Assembly: GCA_002384855.1 (NCBI GenBank)
Contig: DGBP01000013.1
Coordinates: 1 to 64,000 of the forward strand
Reading direction: 5' to 3'
DNA from: Nocardioidaceae bacterium UBA4001
GTDB lineage: Bacteria; Actinomycetota; Actinomycetes; Propionibacteriales; Nocardioidaceae
DNA: 64,000 nt
The notes beneath the pieces are model-generated. The model ran no database searches and was not told the origin of the DNA. It saw only the letters and a list, made by a program, of their open reading frames with translations. Shown in pieces: positions 50,996 through 59,058 of this stretch. The number at the start of each line of letters is the position of its first letter. The stretch's first letter is position 1. The position numbers and the translations under genes are program-made.

Positions 50996-51878
50996 GGGCG
51001 TCCCCCCGTCGTGACAGTCCCCCGCCTGGTTCGTCGTACCGCAGGGGGCCCGGCAACGTGCGCACCCGCCTGGCTGCCTGTGCCTGGAGGGCGAGCGCGT
51101 CGTCCGCGGGGTAGCCCACCTCCTCGAGGGTGAGGCCGTGCGCGTGGACGACGGTCACGCCCGGGTTGCGCTCACCGCGGGCCAGGACCTCGCCGGGCCA
51201 CCCCGGGTCGCGGCGGCCCTCCCCCACCGCGAGCATCGCACCCATGAGCGCGCGGACCATGTTGTGGCAGAACGCGTCGGCCCGGACCGCCGCGACGGCG
51301 AGGCCCGCGGCGTCGCGCGTCCAGTGCAGCTCGTGCAGGGTGCGGATCGTCGTCGCGCCCTCCCTGCGCTTGCAGAACGCCGCGAAGTCGTGCTCCCCCA
51401 GGAGTGCCGCGGCCGCCCGGTTCATCGCCTCGACGTCCAGCGGGCGGCGCCAGGCCAGCACCCACCCCCGGGTGAGCGGGTCCACGAGCTCGGGAGCATC
51501 GGCGACACGGTAGGCGTAGCGACGCCAGATCGCCGAGAACCGGGCGTCGAACCCCGCGGGCGCCTCCCGGACGCGATGCACCCGCAGGTCGCCCTGGAGG
51601 ACTCCGTTGAGCCGCCCGACGAGCGCGTCCACCGGGGTCCGTCGGCTCCGGCCCGCGGTCGCGGTGACGACGCCCTCTTCCACGTCGAGGTGGGCCACCT
51701 GCCCGCGCGCGTGCACCCCGGTGTCGGTGCGGCCCGCGACGGTGAGGGGGACGGAGTCGACCCGGAGGACCTGCGCGAGCGCCGCCTCGAGGGTGCCCTG
51801 GACGGTGCGCAGGCCGGGCTGGGTGGCCCAGCCGTGGAAGTCCGTGCCGTCGTAGGCCAGGTCGAGTCGCAGGCGCAC
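50988..51878 (-). CDS. truA: tRNA pseudouridine(38-40) synthase
   Basis: 296 aa. Catalytic Asp in AGRTDTGVHARGQV, LAYDGTDFHGWATQPG at the N-terminus, and SAIWRRYAYRV, HNMVRALMGAMLAVG. GTG start, with GAGAGGAT 6 nt upstream. In many actinobacteria truA directly follows rplQ; here 1.4 kb with two other genes intervenes. Confidence 0.95.
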   Translation of the reverse strand: MRLRLDLAYDGTDFHGWATQPGLRTVQGTLEAALAQVLRVDSVPLTVAGRTDTGVHARGQVAHLDVEEGVVTATAGRSRRTPVDALVGRLNGVLQGDLRVHRVREAPAGFDARFSAIWRRYAYRVADAPELVDPLTRGWVLAWRRPLDVEAMNRAAAALLGEHDFAAFCKRREGATTIRTLHELHWTRDAAGLAVAAVRADAFCHNMVRALMGAMLAVGEGRRDPGWPGEVLARGERNPGVTVVHAHGLTLEEVGYPADDALALQAQAARRVRTLPGPLRYDEPGGGLSRRGDARG

Positions 51879-51909
51879 CCGCGTATCCTCTCACCCGCAC
51901 GGGGCCGCG

Positions 51910-51915
51910 TATCGT
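51910..51915 (+). promoter_or_regulatory. leaderless -10 box for the GntR gene
   Basis: TATCGT, 6 nt before the ATG at 51922, in the 43-nt divergent gap with truA. No Shine-Dalgarno. Confidence 0.55.
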
Positions 51916-51921
51916 CGGCAC

Positions 51922-52299
51922 ATGGAGCTGTTCGCCATCGACCACGACTCCGACGTGCCACCGTTCGAGCAGCTGAGAGCGCAGATCGCGACGCGGGTCA
52001 CCGAGGGGGATCTCACCCCGGGCACGAAGCTGCCGACCGTGCGTGCCGCCGCCGGCGAGCTCGGCCTCGCGGCCAACACCGTGGCCCGCGCCTACCGCGA
52101 GCTCGAGGGAGACGGGGTGCTGGTGACCGAGGGCAGGCGCGGCACCTTCGTCCGCTCAGGGGTCGTCGACGGTACGGCGGCCAGGGCCGACGGCATGCGG
52201 GAGGCCGCGAGCGACTACGCCCGCACCGCCCGGCGCGCCGGCCTCACCCGGCCGGAGGCGGTCCGGCTCCTCGAGCAGGCCTGGGACGGCCGGGACTGA
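51922..52299 (+). CDS. GntR family regulator, YtrA type
   Basis: 125 aa. Winged helix: PPFEQLRAQIATRVTEGDLTPGTKLPTVRAAAGELGLAANTVARAYRELEGDGVL. The C-terminal part is only about 50 residues, helical and without a metabolite-binding domain, matching the YtrA subfamily, which normally sits with ABC transporter genes. None adjoins, so its target is unknown. Confidence 0.87.
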   Translation: MELFAIDHDSDVPPFEQLRAQIATRVTEGDLTPGTKLPTVRAAAGELGLAANTVARAYRELEGDGVLVTEGRRGTFVRSGVVDGTAARADGMREAASDYARTARRAGLTRPEAVRLLEQAWDGRD

Positions 52300-52348
52300 G
52301 TACACCTACGGATGTCCGGGACGCCGGCTCCTCGCCAGAGTGGTGGGC

Positions 52349-52729
52349 ATGACCCGACGCACCCTCGCGCTGCTGCTCGCCGTTCCTCTCGTGCTGGGGC
52401 TCCTCGGTCTCGTGGTGGTCCAGGGGCTCCAGGACCGCTGGGCCTGGAGGCTCGCCGACCTCGACCGCAACCGGCTGAACCTGGCGATGTCCCGAGGAGC
52501 CGACAGTGACAGGAGGCTGGCGGGGTGGGTCGAGCACGGTACGGTCGAGGAGGCCACGGGGTCGGTGCAGCGAGGAGCCGGCGGCCACGTCTCCCTCCGG
52601 GTCCGCTACGAGCAGCAGTCCACCGGCCGGCTCGGGCAACAGGGTGGGACCAGGACCGTGTGCTACGTGTTCGTCAGCGACGACGGCTACCAGGTCGGAT
52701 TCAGGTCCACCCGCTGCATCGGCACGTGA
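52349..52729 (+). CDS. Small signal-anchored protein
   Basis: 126 aa. Hydrophobic N-terminal helix (LALLLAVPLVLGLLGLVVV) followed by a soluble part with two Cys near the end (TVCYVFVSDD ... STRCIGT) that could pair outside the cell. No family recognised. CAGAGT is 7 nt before this ATG; a GTG at 52340 is the alternative start. Confidence 0.55.
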   Translation: MTRRTLALLLAVPLVLGLLGLVVVQGLQDRWAWRLADLDRNRLNLAMSRGADSDRRLAGWVEHGTVEEATGSVQRGAGGHVSLRVRYEQQSTGRLGQQGGTRTVCYVFVSDDGYQVGFRSTRCIGT

Positions 52730-53202
52730 GCACGTGTCGGGTACCACCCAGCCCTGGGGCTTCCACGTGGACTCTCGAGGGTGCACCGTTCGGGCAGGTT
52801 CTGAAGCCACTGACGCAGTTCGCGTCCTGAAGCGCGCACCAAGGCACCCCTGGCGGATGACAAGAACCCGTCCTCGGGTCTCCTCGACCGGGGTAGTTCC
52901 TGTCAGCGGGGCTGCCCTACTCGTCGGTGTGAGCGTGGGTGGCTGAACGGGGTCAGGTCGATGGCGACCGACGCACGCTCAGCCACCGGGCTACCTCCGC
53001 CCCGACGGCCGCGAACTGGGCGGCTACCCGGCTTCGGTGAGCATCGGCGGACCTGCCCGGACGTGTGATCGCCGGACAGCGCCCGCACGAGCACCCCACG
53101 GACCCCGTGCACAACAAGCGGACCCGGTGGACGCGCGTGCCTCGCGCGGCCGTCCGTAGGTCCATATGCACGGATGGTCCGGACGTCCTGCCCTCCGCCA
53201 CA
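52730..53202. other. non-coding stretch with hairpins and a shared repeat
   Basis: No gene is supported here. It contains a near-perfect inverted repeat TGACAAGAAC (52858-52867)/GTTCCTGTCA (52896-52905), GGTGGCTGA paired with TCAGCCACC (52978-52987 region), and the 17-bp GACGCACGCTCAGCCAC (52970-52986) that is identical to the core of the palindrome upstream of the DUF559-type gene at 26222. I see no tmRNA, RNase P or 6S RNA signature. Confidence 0.5.
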
Positions 53203-53240
53203 CACGAGGGCCCGACACCTCACGGTGCCGGGCCCTCGTG
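53203..53240 (-). terminator. rplQ terminator
   Basis: CACGAGGGCCCG (53203-53214) and CGGGCCCTCGTG (53229-53240), a 12-bp perfect stem extended by CAC/GTG inside the loop. It starts 25 nt after the rplQ stop. Ends the alpha-type ribosomal operon. Confidence 0.8.
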
Positions 53241-53265
53241 GTCGCGCGCGGTCAGCGCGCCGGGG

Positions 53266-54036
53266 TCACTCCGACTCGCCGGCCTTGGTGAAACCGGCGG
53301 CCTCGGCGGCCTCCTCGGACCTGAACCACACGTCCGCGGTGGTGGTGGAGTACCACTGGCCATCGGCCGGGTGGTACTTCATCGAGCTCTCCTTGCCCTT
53401 CACCGGGAAGCCGTCCGGGGCCTCGTCGGCGTCCTCGAGCGGCACGTGCGAGTCGGCGTACTTGCCCTCGACACCACCCTCGGTCTCCTCGAACGCCTCG
53501 GTGTCGGCACCCTCGACCTCGACCACGGTCTCCTCGGCCGGAGCCTCGGTGTCGGCACCCTCGACCTCGACCACGGTCTCCTCGGCCGGAGCCTCGGTGG
53601 CCGCGACCGGAGCCTCCGCAGCGGGTGCGGCAGCCGGCACGGCCTGCTCGGTGCGGGTGGTCCGCGCCTTGGCGACGTAGTCCTCGGTCACGAGCTCGAT
53701 GACCGCCATGGGGGCGTTGTCACCCTTGCGGGGGCCGAGCTTGGTGATCCGGGTGTAGCCGCCCGGACGCTCGGCGAAGCGCGGCGCGATGTCCTCGAAC
53801 AGCGCGTGCACGACGCCCTTGTCGCGGATGACGCGTAGCACCTGACGCCGGTTGTGCAGGTCGCCCTTCTTGGCCTTCGTGATCAGGCGCTCGGCGTAGG
53901 GCCGCAGCACCCGGGCCTTGGCCTCGGTGGTGGTGATCCGGCCGTGCTCGAACAGGCTCGTCGCCAGGTTGCTGAGGATGAGCTTCTGGTGGGCCGGGCT
54001 GCCGCCGAGGCGGGCGCCCTTCTTGGGGGTAGGCAT
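53266..54036 (-). CDS. rplQ: 50S ribosomal protein L17 with C-terminal extension
   Basis: 256 aa, about twice the usual length. Residues 1-125 are a normal L17 (PKKGARLGGSPAHQKLILSN; ITTTEAKARVLRPYAERLIT). Residues 126-192 are an acidic, Ala/Glu-rich linker with a perfect tandem repeat of EAPAEETVVEVEGADT. Residues about 207-250 form a small domain (DGFPVKGKESSMKYHPADG ... ADVWFRSEEAAEAAGF) resembling the short sunset-type domain found as an appendage in actinobacterial proteins. Function of the extension unknown. Confidence 0.93.
   Translation of the reverse strand: MPTPKKGARLGGSPAHQKLILSNLATSLFEHGRITTTEAKARVLRPYAERLITKAKKGDLHNRRQVLRVIRDKGVVHALFEDIAPRFAERPGGYTRITKLGPRKGDNAPMAVIELVTEDYVAKARTTRTEQAVPAAAPAAEAPVAATEAPAEETVVEVEGADTEAPAEETVVEVEGADTEAFEETEGGVEGKYADSHVPLEDADEAPDGFPVKGKESSMKYHPADGQWYSTTTADVWFRSEEAAEAAGFTKAGESE
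53495..53590. repeat. 48-bp perfect tandem duplication within rplQ
   Basis: Two adjoining identical 48-bp units (53495-53542 and 53543-53590), encoding 16 residues each, with a partial third unit after them. In frame, so copy number can change without breaking L17. Confidence 0.85.
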
Positions 54037-54131
54037 TCTTCTTCTCGATCCTCCCGGGCCGTGTCAGGTACCCGGGTAGAGGGGTGTGCGATGGTTCCCG
54101 CCGGCTCCGCTGCCGGAGCCGGCGAGGCGGG

Positions 54132-55145
54132 TCAGTACTGCTCGTCCTCGACGAAGCTGTCGTCCTCGTCCTCGTAGGCAGCGAGGGCGGCCTGCGGGTC
54201 GAAGCCCGGGGCGCTGTCCTTGAGCGAGAGGCCCATCTCGACCAGCTTGGCCTTGACCTCGTCGATGGACTTCGCACCGAAGTTGCGGATGTCGAGCAGG
54301 TCCTGCTCCGAGCGCGAGATGAGCTCACCCACGCTGTGGATGCCCTCGCGCTTGAGGCAGTTGTAGGAGCGCACGGTCAGCTGCAGGTCCTCGACCGGGA
54401 GGGCGAGGTCCGCGGCGAGCTGCTCGTCGACCGGCGACGGGCCGATGTCGATGCCCTCGGCCTCGACGTTGAGCTCACGGGCCAGGCCGAAGAGCTCGAC
54501 GAGGGTCTTGCCGGCGGAGGCAAGGGCGTCGCGGGGACGGATCGAGGGCTTGGTCTCGACGTCGATGATCAGCTTGTCGAAGTCGGTGCGCTGCTCGACT
54601 CGGGTCGCCTCGACCTTGTAGGTGACCTTCAGGACCGGCGAGTAGATCGAGTCGACCGGCATCCGGCCGATCTCGTTGTCGTTGCCCTTGTTCTGGACCG
54701 CGCTGACGTAGCCACGGCCCCGCTCGACGACGAGCTCCATCTCGAGCTTGCCCTTGTCGTTGAGGGTCGCGATCCTCAGGTCGGGGTTGTGCACCTCGAC
54801 ACCGGCCGGGGGCGCGATGTCGGCGGCGGTGACGTCGCCGGGGCCCTGCTTGCGGAGGTACATCGTCACCGGCTCGTCGTGCTCGGAGGAGACGACGAGG
54901 TCCTTGAGGTTCAAGATGACCTCGGTGATGTCCTCCTTGACCCCCTCGACGGTGGAGAACTCGTGGAGCACGCTGTCGACCTTGATGCTCGTGACCGAGG
55001 CACCCGGGATCGACGAGAGCAGTGTGCGGCGCAGCGAGTTGCCGAGGGTGTAGCCGAAGCCGGGCTCGAGGGGCTCGATCGCGAACCGCGAGCGGAACTC
55101 GTCGACGACCTCTTCCGACAGGGACGGGCGCTGGGCGATAAGCAC
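54132..55145 (-). CDS. rpoA: DNA-directed RNA polymerase alpha subunit
   Basis: 337 aa. N-terminal assembly domain (FAIEPLEPGFGYTLGNSLRRTLLSS), C-terminal DNA- and activator-binding domain (LTVRSYNCLKREGIHSVGEL ... DLLDIRNFGAKSIDEVKAKL), and an acidic tail. The GTG at 55145 is preceded by GAGAGG 8 nt upstream; the longer frame is unrelated to RpoA. Confidence 0.97.
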   Translation of the reverse strand: MLIAQRPSLSEEVVDEFRSRFAIEPLEPGFGYTLGNSLRRTLLSSIPGASVTSIKVDSVLHEFSTVEGVKEDITEVILNLKDLVVSSEHDEPVTMYLRKQGPGDVTAADIAPPAGVEVHNPDLRIATLNDKGKLEMELVVERGRGYVSAVQNKGNDNEIGRMPVDSIYSPVLKVTYKVEATRVEQRTDFDKLIIDVETKPSIRPRDALASAGKTLVELFGLARELNVEAEGIDIGPSPVDEQLAADLALPVEDLQLTVRSYNCLKREGIHSVGELISRSEQDLLDIRNFGAKSIDEVKAKLVEMGLSLKDSAPGFDPQAALAAYEDEDDSFVEDEQY

Positions 55146-55307
55146 TGGTATTTCCTCTCCGAGCCCACCCGCTATTTGACGGGCTCGAAACGGCGAGGAC
55201 GGATCCTCGCTGTCTGACGGCGGACGTTGGTTCAGTTGTGCCGGTCGTGGTCGCCCCGCATGATGCAGGGCGACCACCACCGGAGAGCGGGGAGGTCCCC
55301 GCGAGTG

Positions 55308-55916
55308 TTACTTCTTCGAGTAGTACTCGACGATGAGCTGCTCCTGGACCGGAAGGTCGATCTGCGCCCGGACCGGGAGCTGGTGCACGAGGATGCGCAT
55401 CCGGTTCGGGAGCGCCTCGAGCCACGCGGGGACGTTCCGCTCGCCGTGGGTCTCGCGAGCCACGATGAACGGGGTCGTCTCCTTGGACTTCTCGCGCACG
55501 TCGATCACGTCGTACTGGCTGACCTGGTACGACGGGATGTCGACCTTCTTGCCGTTGACCAGGAAGTGGCCGTGCACGACGAGCTGACGGGCGTGGCGAC
55601 GGGTCCGCGCGAAGCCGGCGCGGTACACCACGTTGTCGAGGCGGCACTCGAGCAGCTGCAGCAGGTTGTCACCGGTCTTGCCGGAACGACGGCTGGCCTC
55701 GGTGTAGTAGTTGTGGAACTGCTTCTCGAGGACGCCGTAGGTGAAGCGGGCCTTCTGCTTCTCCTGCAGCTGTGAGCGGTACTCGCTCTCCTTGATGCGG
55801 GCGCGGCCGTGCTGGCCGGGCGGGTAGGGACGACGCTCGTACGCAGCGTCGCCACCGACGAGGTCGACACCGAGGCGGCGCGACTTCTTCGTCATGGGGC
55901 CGGTGTAACGGGCCAT
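55308..55916 (-). CDS. rpsD: 30S ribosomal protein S4
   Basis: 202 aa. RYTGPMTKKSRRLGVDL start, YPPGQHGRARIKESEY, and the S4 RNA-binding domain RLDNVVYRAGFARTRRHARQLVVHGH. The N-terminal zinc cysteines found in some S4 proteins are absent (zinc-free form). Confidence 0.97.
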   Translation of the reverse strand: MARYTGPMTKKSRRLGVDLVGGDAAYERRPYPPGQHGRARIKESEYRSQLQEKQKARFTYGVLEKQFHNYYTEASRRSGKTGDNLLQLLECRLDNVVYRAGFARTRRHARQLVVHGHFLVNGKKVDIPSYQVSQYDVIDVREKSKETTPFIVARETHGERNVPAWLEALPNRMRILVHQLPVRAQIDLPVQEQLIVEYYSKK

Positions 55917-55960
55917 TGGTCAAAGTCTCCTTGTGTTCGCTGTTCGGCAGTCTCGTCGGG

Positions 55961-56368
55961 TCAGACGCGGCGGCGCTTGGGCGGCCGGCATCCGTTGTGG
56001 GGCGTGGGCGTGACGTCCGCGATGGTGCCGACCTCGAGGCCGATCGCACCGAGCGAACGGATCGCCGTCTCGCGACCAGAGCCGGGGCCCTTGACGAAGA
56101 CGTCGATCTTCTTCATGCCGTGCTCCATCGCCCGACGGCCGGCAGCCTCGGCTGCCATCTGCGCGGCGAACGGCGTGGACTTGCGCGAGCCCTTGAAGCC
56201 GACGGTGCCGGCAGAGGCCCAGGCGATCACCGCACCGGTCGGGTCGGTGATCGTGACGATCGTGTTGTTGAACGTGCTCTTGATGTGGGCTTCGCCCTGA
56301 ACGACGTTCTTCTTCTCCTTGCGGCGCACCTTCTTGGCGCCGGCAGCCTGTCGGCTCTTGGGAGGCAT
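55961..56368 (-). CDS. rpsK: 30S ribosomal protein S11
   Basis: 135 aa. NTIVTITDPTGAVIAWASAGTVGFKGSRKSTPFAA block and C-terminal DVTPTPHNGCRPPKRRRV. 44 nt before rpsD in transcription order. Confidence 0.97.
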   Translation of the reverse strand: MPPKSRQAAGAKKVRRKEKKNVVQGEAHIKSTFNNTIVTITDPTGAVIAWASAGTVGFKGSRKSTPFAAQMAAEAAGRRAMEHGMKKIDVFVKGPGSGRETAIRSLGAIGLEVGTIADVTPTPHNGCRPPKRRRV

Positions 56369-56429
56369 TCAGTAACTCCTGAGGGTGGTCTGGTAAGCGT
56401 TCGAGGAAGTCAGCGGGTGACCGGGAAGG

Positions 56430-56804
56430 TCACTTCGCCTTCTTCTTGCCGGCGACGGTGCGCTTGGGGCCCTTGCGGGTCCGCGCGTTGGTCTTGGTGC
56501 GCTGACCGCGGACCGGGAGGCCCTGGCGGTGGCGGCGACCCTGGTAGCTGCCGATCTCGATCTTGCGACGAATGTCGGCCTGGACCTCACGGCGGAGGTC
56601 ACCTTCGATCTTGTAGCTGCCTTCGATCTCGTCGCGGAGCTTGACCAGCTCCTCGTCTCCCAGCTGGTGGACGCGCATGTTCGGGTCGACCCCGGTGGTC
56701 GCGAGAACCTGCTGGGCGCGGGTACGGCCGATGCCGTAGATGTAGGTGAGTGCGATCTCGATGCGCTTGTCGCGCGGGAGGTCCACACCAACGAGGCGTG
56801 CCAT
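56430..56804 (-). CDS. rpsM: 30S ribosomal protein S13
   Basis: 124 aa. MARLVGVDLPRDKRIEIALTYIYGIGRTRA start and RGLPVRGQRTKTNARTRKGP-type C-terminus (here RHRQGLPVRGQRTKTNART). The ATG at 56804 is the conserved start; an upstream reading is not S13. Confidence 0.97.
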   Translation of the reverse strand: MARLVGVDLPRDKRIEIALTYIYGIGRTRAQQVLATTGVDPNMRVHQLGDEELVKLRDEIEGSYKIEGDLRREVQADIRRKIEIGSYQGRRHRQGLPVRGQRTKTNARTRKGPKRTVAGKKKAK

Positions 56805-56979
56805 GAAAGGCGGTTTCCCTTCGGTTTGTCGGAGGTGTCCGTCGTGTCGCGCCCCGCGCGCCTTCGGCACGGGCCCCGGCCTCCGACCGGGGGTGACCTC
56901 ACCGGCTTGCCGGTGAGGAGCGATCACGTCTTGGGTTGTGTTCAGCTGTGCTACGGGCGATGGGCCCGCGACGCCGGGC

Positions 56980-57093
56980 TCAGCCCTGGCGCTGCTTGTG
57001 GCGAGGGTTCTCGCAGATGACCATGACGCGGCCGTGGCGACGGATCACCTTGCACTTGTCACAGATCGGCTTGACGCTCGGGTTGACCTTCAT
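56980..57093 (-). CDS. rpmJ: 50S ribosomal protein L36
   Basis: 37 aa: MKVNPSVKPICDKCKVIRRH at the start, ending with PRHKQRQG. Zinc-binding Cys-X2-Cys, Cys and His are all present. Sits between infA and rpsM, the standard position. Confidence 0.95.
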   Translation of the reverse strand: MKVNPSVKPICDKCKVIRRHGRVMVICENPRHKQRQG

Positions 57094-57162
57094 GCTCGAA
57101 GCTCTTCTCGTGTGCGTGACCCCGTCGGCGCGCCGGCGGAGCCATGGACGGCTGGTCGGGTG

Positions 57163-57384
57163 TTACTTGTACCGGTAGACGATCCGACCACGGGTCAGGT
57201 CGTACGGCGACAGCTCGACGACCACGCGGTCCTCGGGGAGGATCCGGATGTAGTGCTGCCGCATCTTGCCGCTGATGTGGGCGAGGACCTTGTGCCCGTT
57301 GCTGAGCTCGACCCGGAACATGGCGTTCGGGAGCGCCTCGACAACCGTGCCCTCGATCTCGATCACGCCTTCTTTCTTCGGCAT
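57163..57384 (-). CDS. infA: Translation initiation factor IF-1
   Basis: 73 aa S1/OB fold: PKKEGVIEIEGTVVEALPNA, NGHKVLAHISGKMRQHYIRI, and the C-terminal PYDLTRGRIVYRYK. Binds the A site of the 30S subunit. 269 nt after map, with its own promoter candidate in that gap. Confidence 0.97.
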   Translation of the reverse strand: MPKKEGVIEIEGTVVEALPNAMFRVELSNGHKVLAHISGKMRQHYIRILPEDRVVVELSPYDLTRGRIVYRYK

Positions 57385-57595
57385 GTCCTCCGCAATCTGT
57401 TGGTGGCTGGTCTACCGTTACTCCACTGCGGTGGCCCGCAGGCGGTCCGGGAACCTCCGACCCCCGCTGCTGCGACGGGCCGGTGGACCTCGCGAAGCCC
57501 GTCGTGGGACCCCTTCCCGGGCACGGCCTCACAGAGAGACCGAACCGGGCAGCCGCTGGGCACCACGAAACAGGCCCACGTTGGACCGACGAGCA

Positions 57596-57601
57596 AGTCT
57601 A
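57596..57601 (-). promoter_or_regulatory. candidate infA operon -10
   Basis: TAGACT on the minus strand in the 269-nt map-infA gap, with TTAACG about 19 bp upstream as a weak -35. It would give infA a leader of about 200 nt. No other gene is seen in the gap. Confidence 0.35.
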
Positions 57602-57653
57602 CGGGAAACCTTCACCGAAGCGTTAATCGCCGCCCGAGCCGCTGCGTGGCTCC

Positions 57654-58469
57654 TCAGCGACCACCGAAGGGGACGCCCAGCTCTGCGAGCTTCGACTCTC
57701 CCCCGTCGAGCGCGGTGAGCACCCAGGCGCCGCGGTCGGTCAGCGTGAACGAGTGCTCGAAGTGCGCGGCGTAGGACCCGTCGTCGGTCTTGACGGTCCA
57801 GTCGTCGGCGAGGACGTGCGTCGTCGGGTCGCCGAGGACCACCATCGGCTCCACTGCCAGCGCCAGGCCCTCGACCAGCCGGGGGCCGCGTCCGGGCCTG
57901 CCGAAGTTGGGCACGTTCGGAGGCTGGTGCATCGCGGTGCCGATGCCGTGGCCGACGTAGTCCTCCACGATGCCGTACTCACCCTGGCTGCGGATATAGG
58001 CCTCCACCGCGTGCGAGATGTCCGTGACCCGTCCGCCGAGGCGCGCAGCAGCGAACCCGCGCCACATCGACTCCTCGGTCACCCTCATCAGCTCGAGCGC
58101 CTCGTCGGGCACCTCCCCCACGGCGACCGTGATCGCGGCGTCACCGTGCCAGCCGTCGACCACCGCGCCGCAGTCGATCGAGACGACGTCCCCGTCCTCG
58201 ACCACTCGGTCACCGGGGATGCCGTGCACCACCTCGTCGTTGACCGAAGCGCAGATGCTCCCCGTGAAGCCGTGGTAGCCCTTGAACGACGGGACCCCGC
58301 CGGAGGAGCGGATGTTGTCCTCCGCGATCCGGTCGAGCTCGAGCGTCGTGACGCCGGCCCGCACGGACCCGCGCAGCAGCTCGAGGGTCTCGCCGACGAC
58401 CAGGCCGGCCACCCGCATCTTGTCGATCTGCTCGGGCGACTTGATCTCGATCCCGCGGTCCCGGAACAC
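57654..58469 (-). CDS. map: Methionine aminopeptidase type I
   Basis: Removes N-terminal Met from nascent proteins. 271 aa. Metal ligands in SIDCGAVVDGWHGDAA (two Asp), VGHGIGTAMHQPPNVPNF (His) and the later Glu residues in LALAVEPMVVLG and AAHFEHSFTLT. GTG at 58469 starts the family sequence FRDRGIEIKSPEQIDKM, 7 nt after adk. Confidence 0.95.
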   Translation of the reverse strand: MFRDRGIEIKSPEQIDKMRVAGLVVGETLELLRGSVRAGVTTLELDRIAEDNIRSSGGVPSFKGYHGFTGSICASVNDEVVHGIPGDRVVEDGDVVSIDCGAVVDGWHGDAAITVAVGEVPDEALELMRVTEESMWRGFAAARLGGRVTDISHAVEAYIRSQGEYGIVEDYVGHGIGTAMHQPPNVPNFGRPGRGPRLVEGLALAVEPMVVLGDPTTHVLADDWTVKTDDGSYAAHFEHSFTLTDRGAWVLTALDGGESKLAELGVPFGGR

Positions 58470-58476
58470 GAGAGGC

Positions 58477-59058
58477 TCAGCCGGCGTCGGCGCGCCGGTG
58501 GTCCAGCGCCTCGAAGACCCGTGCGCTGACCTCGTCCACCGAACCCATGCCGTCGACCTCGACGAGGAGGTCGCGACCGGCGTACACCTCGAGGAGCGGG
58601 GCGGTCTGCTGGTTGTAGACGTCCTGGCGGTGCCGGATGACCTCTTCGGTGTCGTCGGTGCGCCCCTCGGTCTCCGCGCGGTGCAGGAGCCGCTGGATGA
58701 GCTCCTCGTCCTGCACGGTGAGCACGACCACGGCGTCGAGCGAGCGGCCGGCTGCGGCCAGCATCTTGTCGAGCTCCTCCACCTGAGCCACGGTTCGGGG
58801 GTACCCGTCGAGCAGGAACCCCTTCGTGGTGTCGTCCTGGTCGAGGCGGTCGTGCACCATCGCGTTGGTGATCTCGTCGGGGACGTAGTCGCCGGCGTCC
58901 ATGTAGCGCTTGGCGTCGACACCGAGCGGGGTGCCCTCGGAGACGTTGGCCCGGAAGATGTCGCCGGTGGAGATCGCCGCGATCCCGAGGCGGCCGGAGA
59001 TCACCTTCGCCTGGGTGCCCTTGCCCGCGCCGGGGGGGCCCATCAGGATGAGTCGCAT
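58477..59058 (-). CDS. adk: Adenylate kinase, short form
   Basis: 193 aa. P-loop ILMGPPGAGKGTQA, AISTGDIFRANV, FLLDGYPRTVAQ. The large LID domain and its zinc cysteines are missing, as in other actinobacterial Adk. The ATG overlaps the secY stop by one base (TAATG). Confidence 0.97.
   Translation of the reverse strand: MRLILMGPPGAGKGTQAKVISGRLGIAAISTGDIFRANVSEGTPLGVDAKRYMDAGDYVPDEITNAMVHDRLDQDDTTKGFLLDGYPRTVAQVEELDKMLAAAGRSLDAVVVLTVQDEELIQRLLHRAETEGRTDDTEEVIRHRQDVYNQQTAPLLEVYAGRDLLVEVDGMGSVDEVSARVFEALDHRRADAG

Noticed and set aside
52730..53202. tmRNA, RNase P RNA or 6S RNA
   Set aside because: None of the conserved sequence blocks of these RNAs is present.
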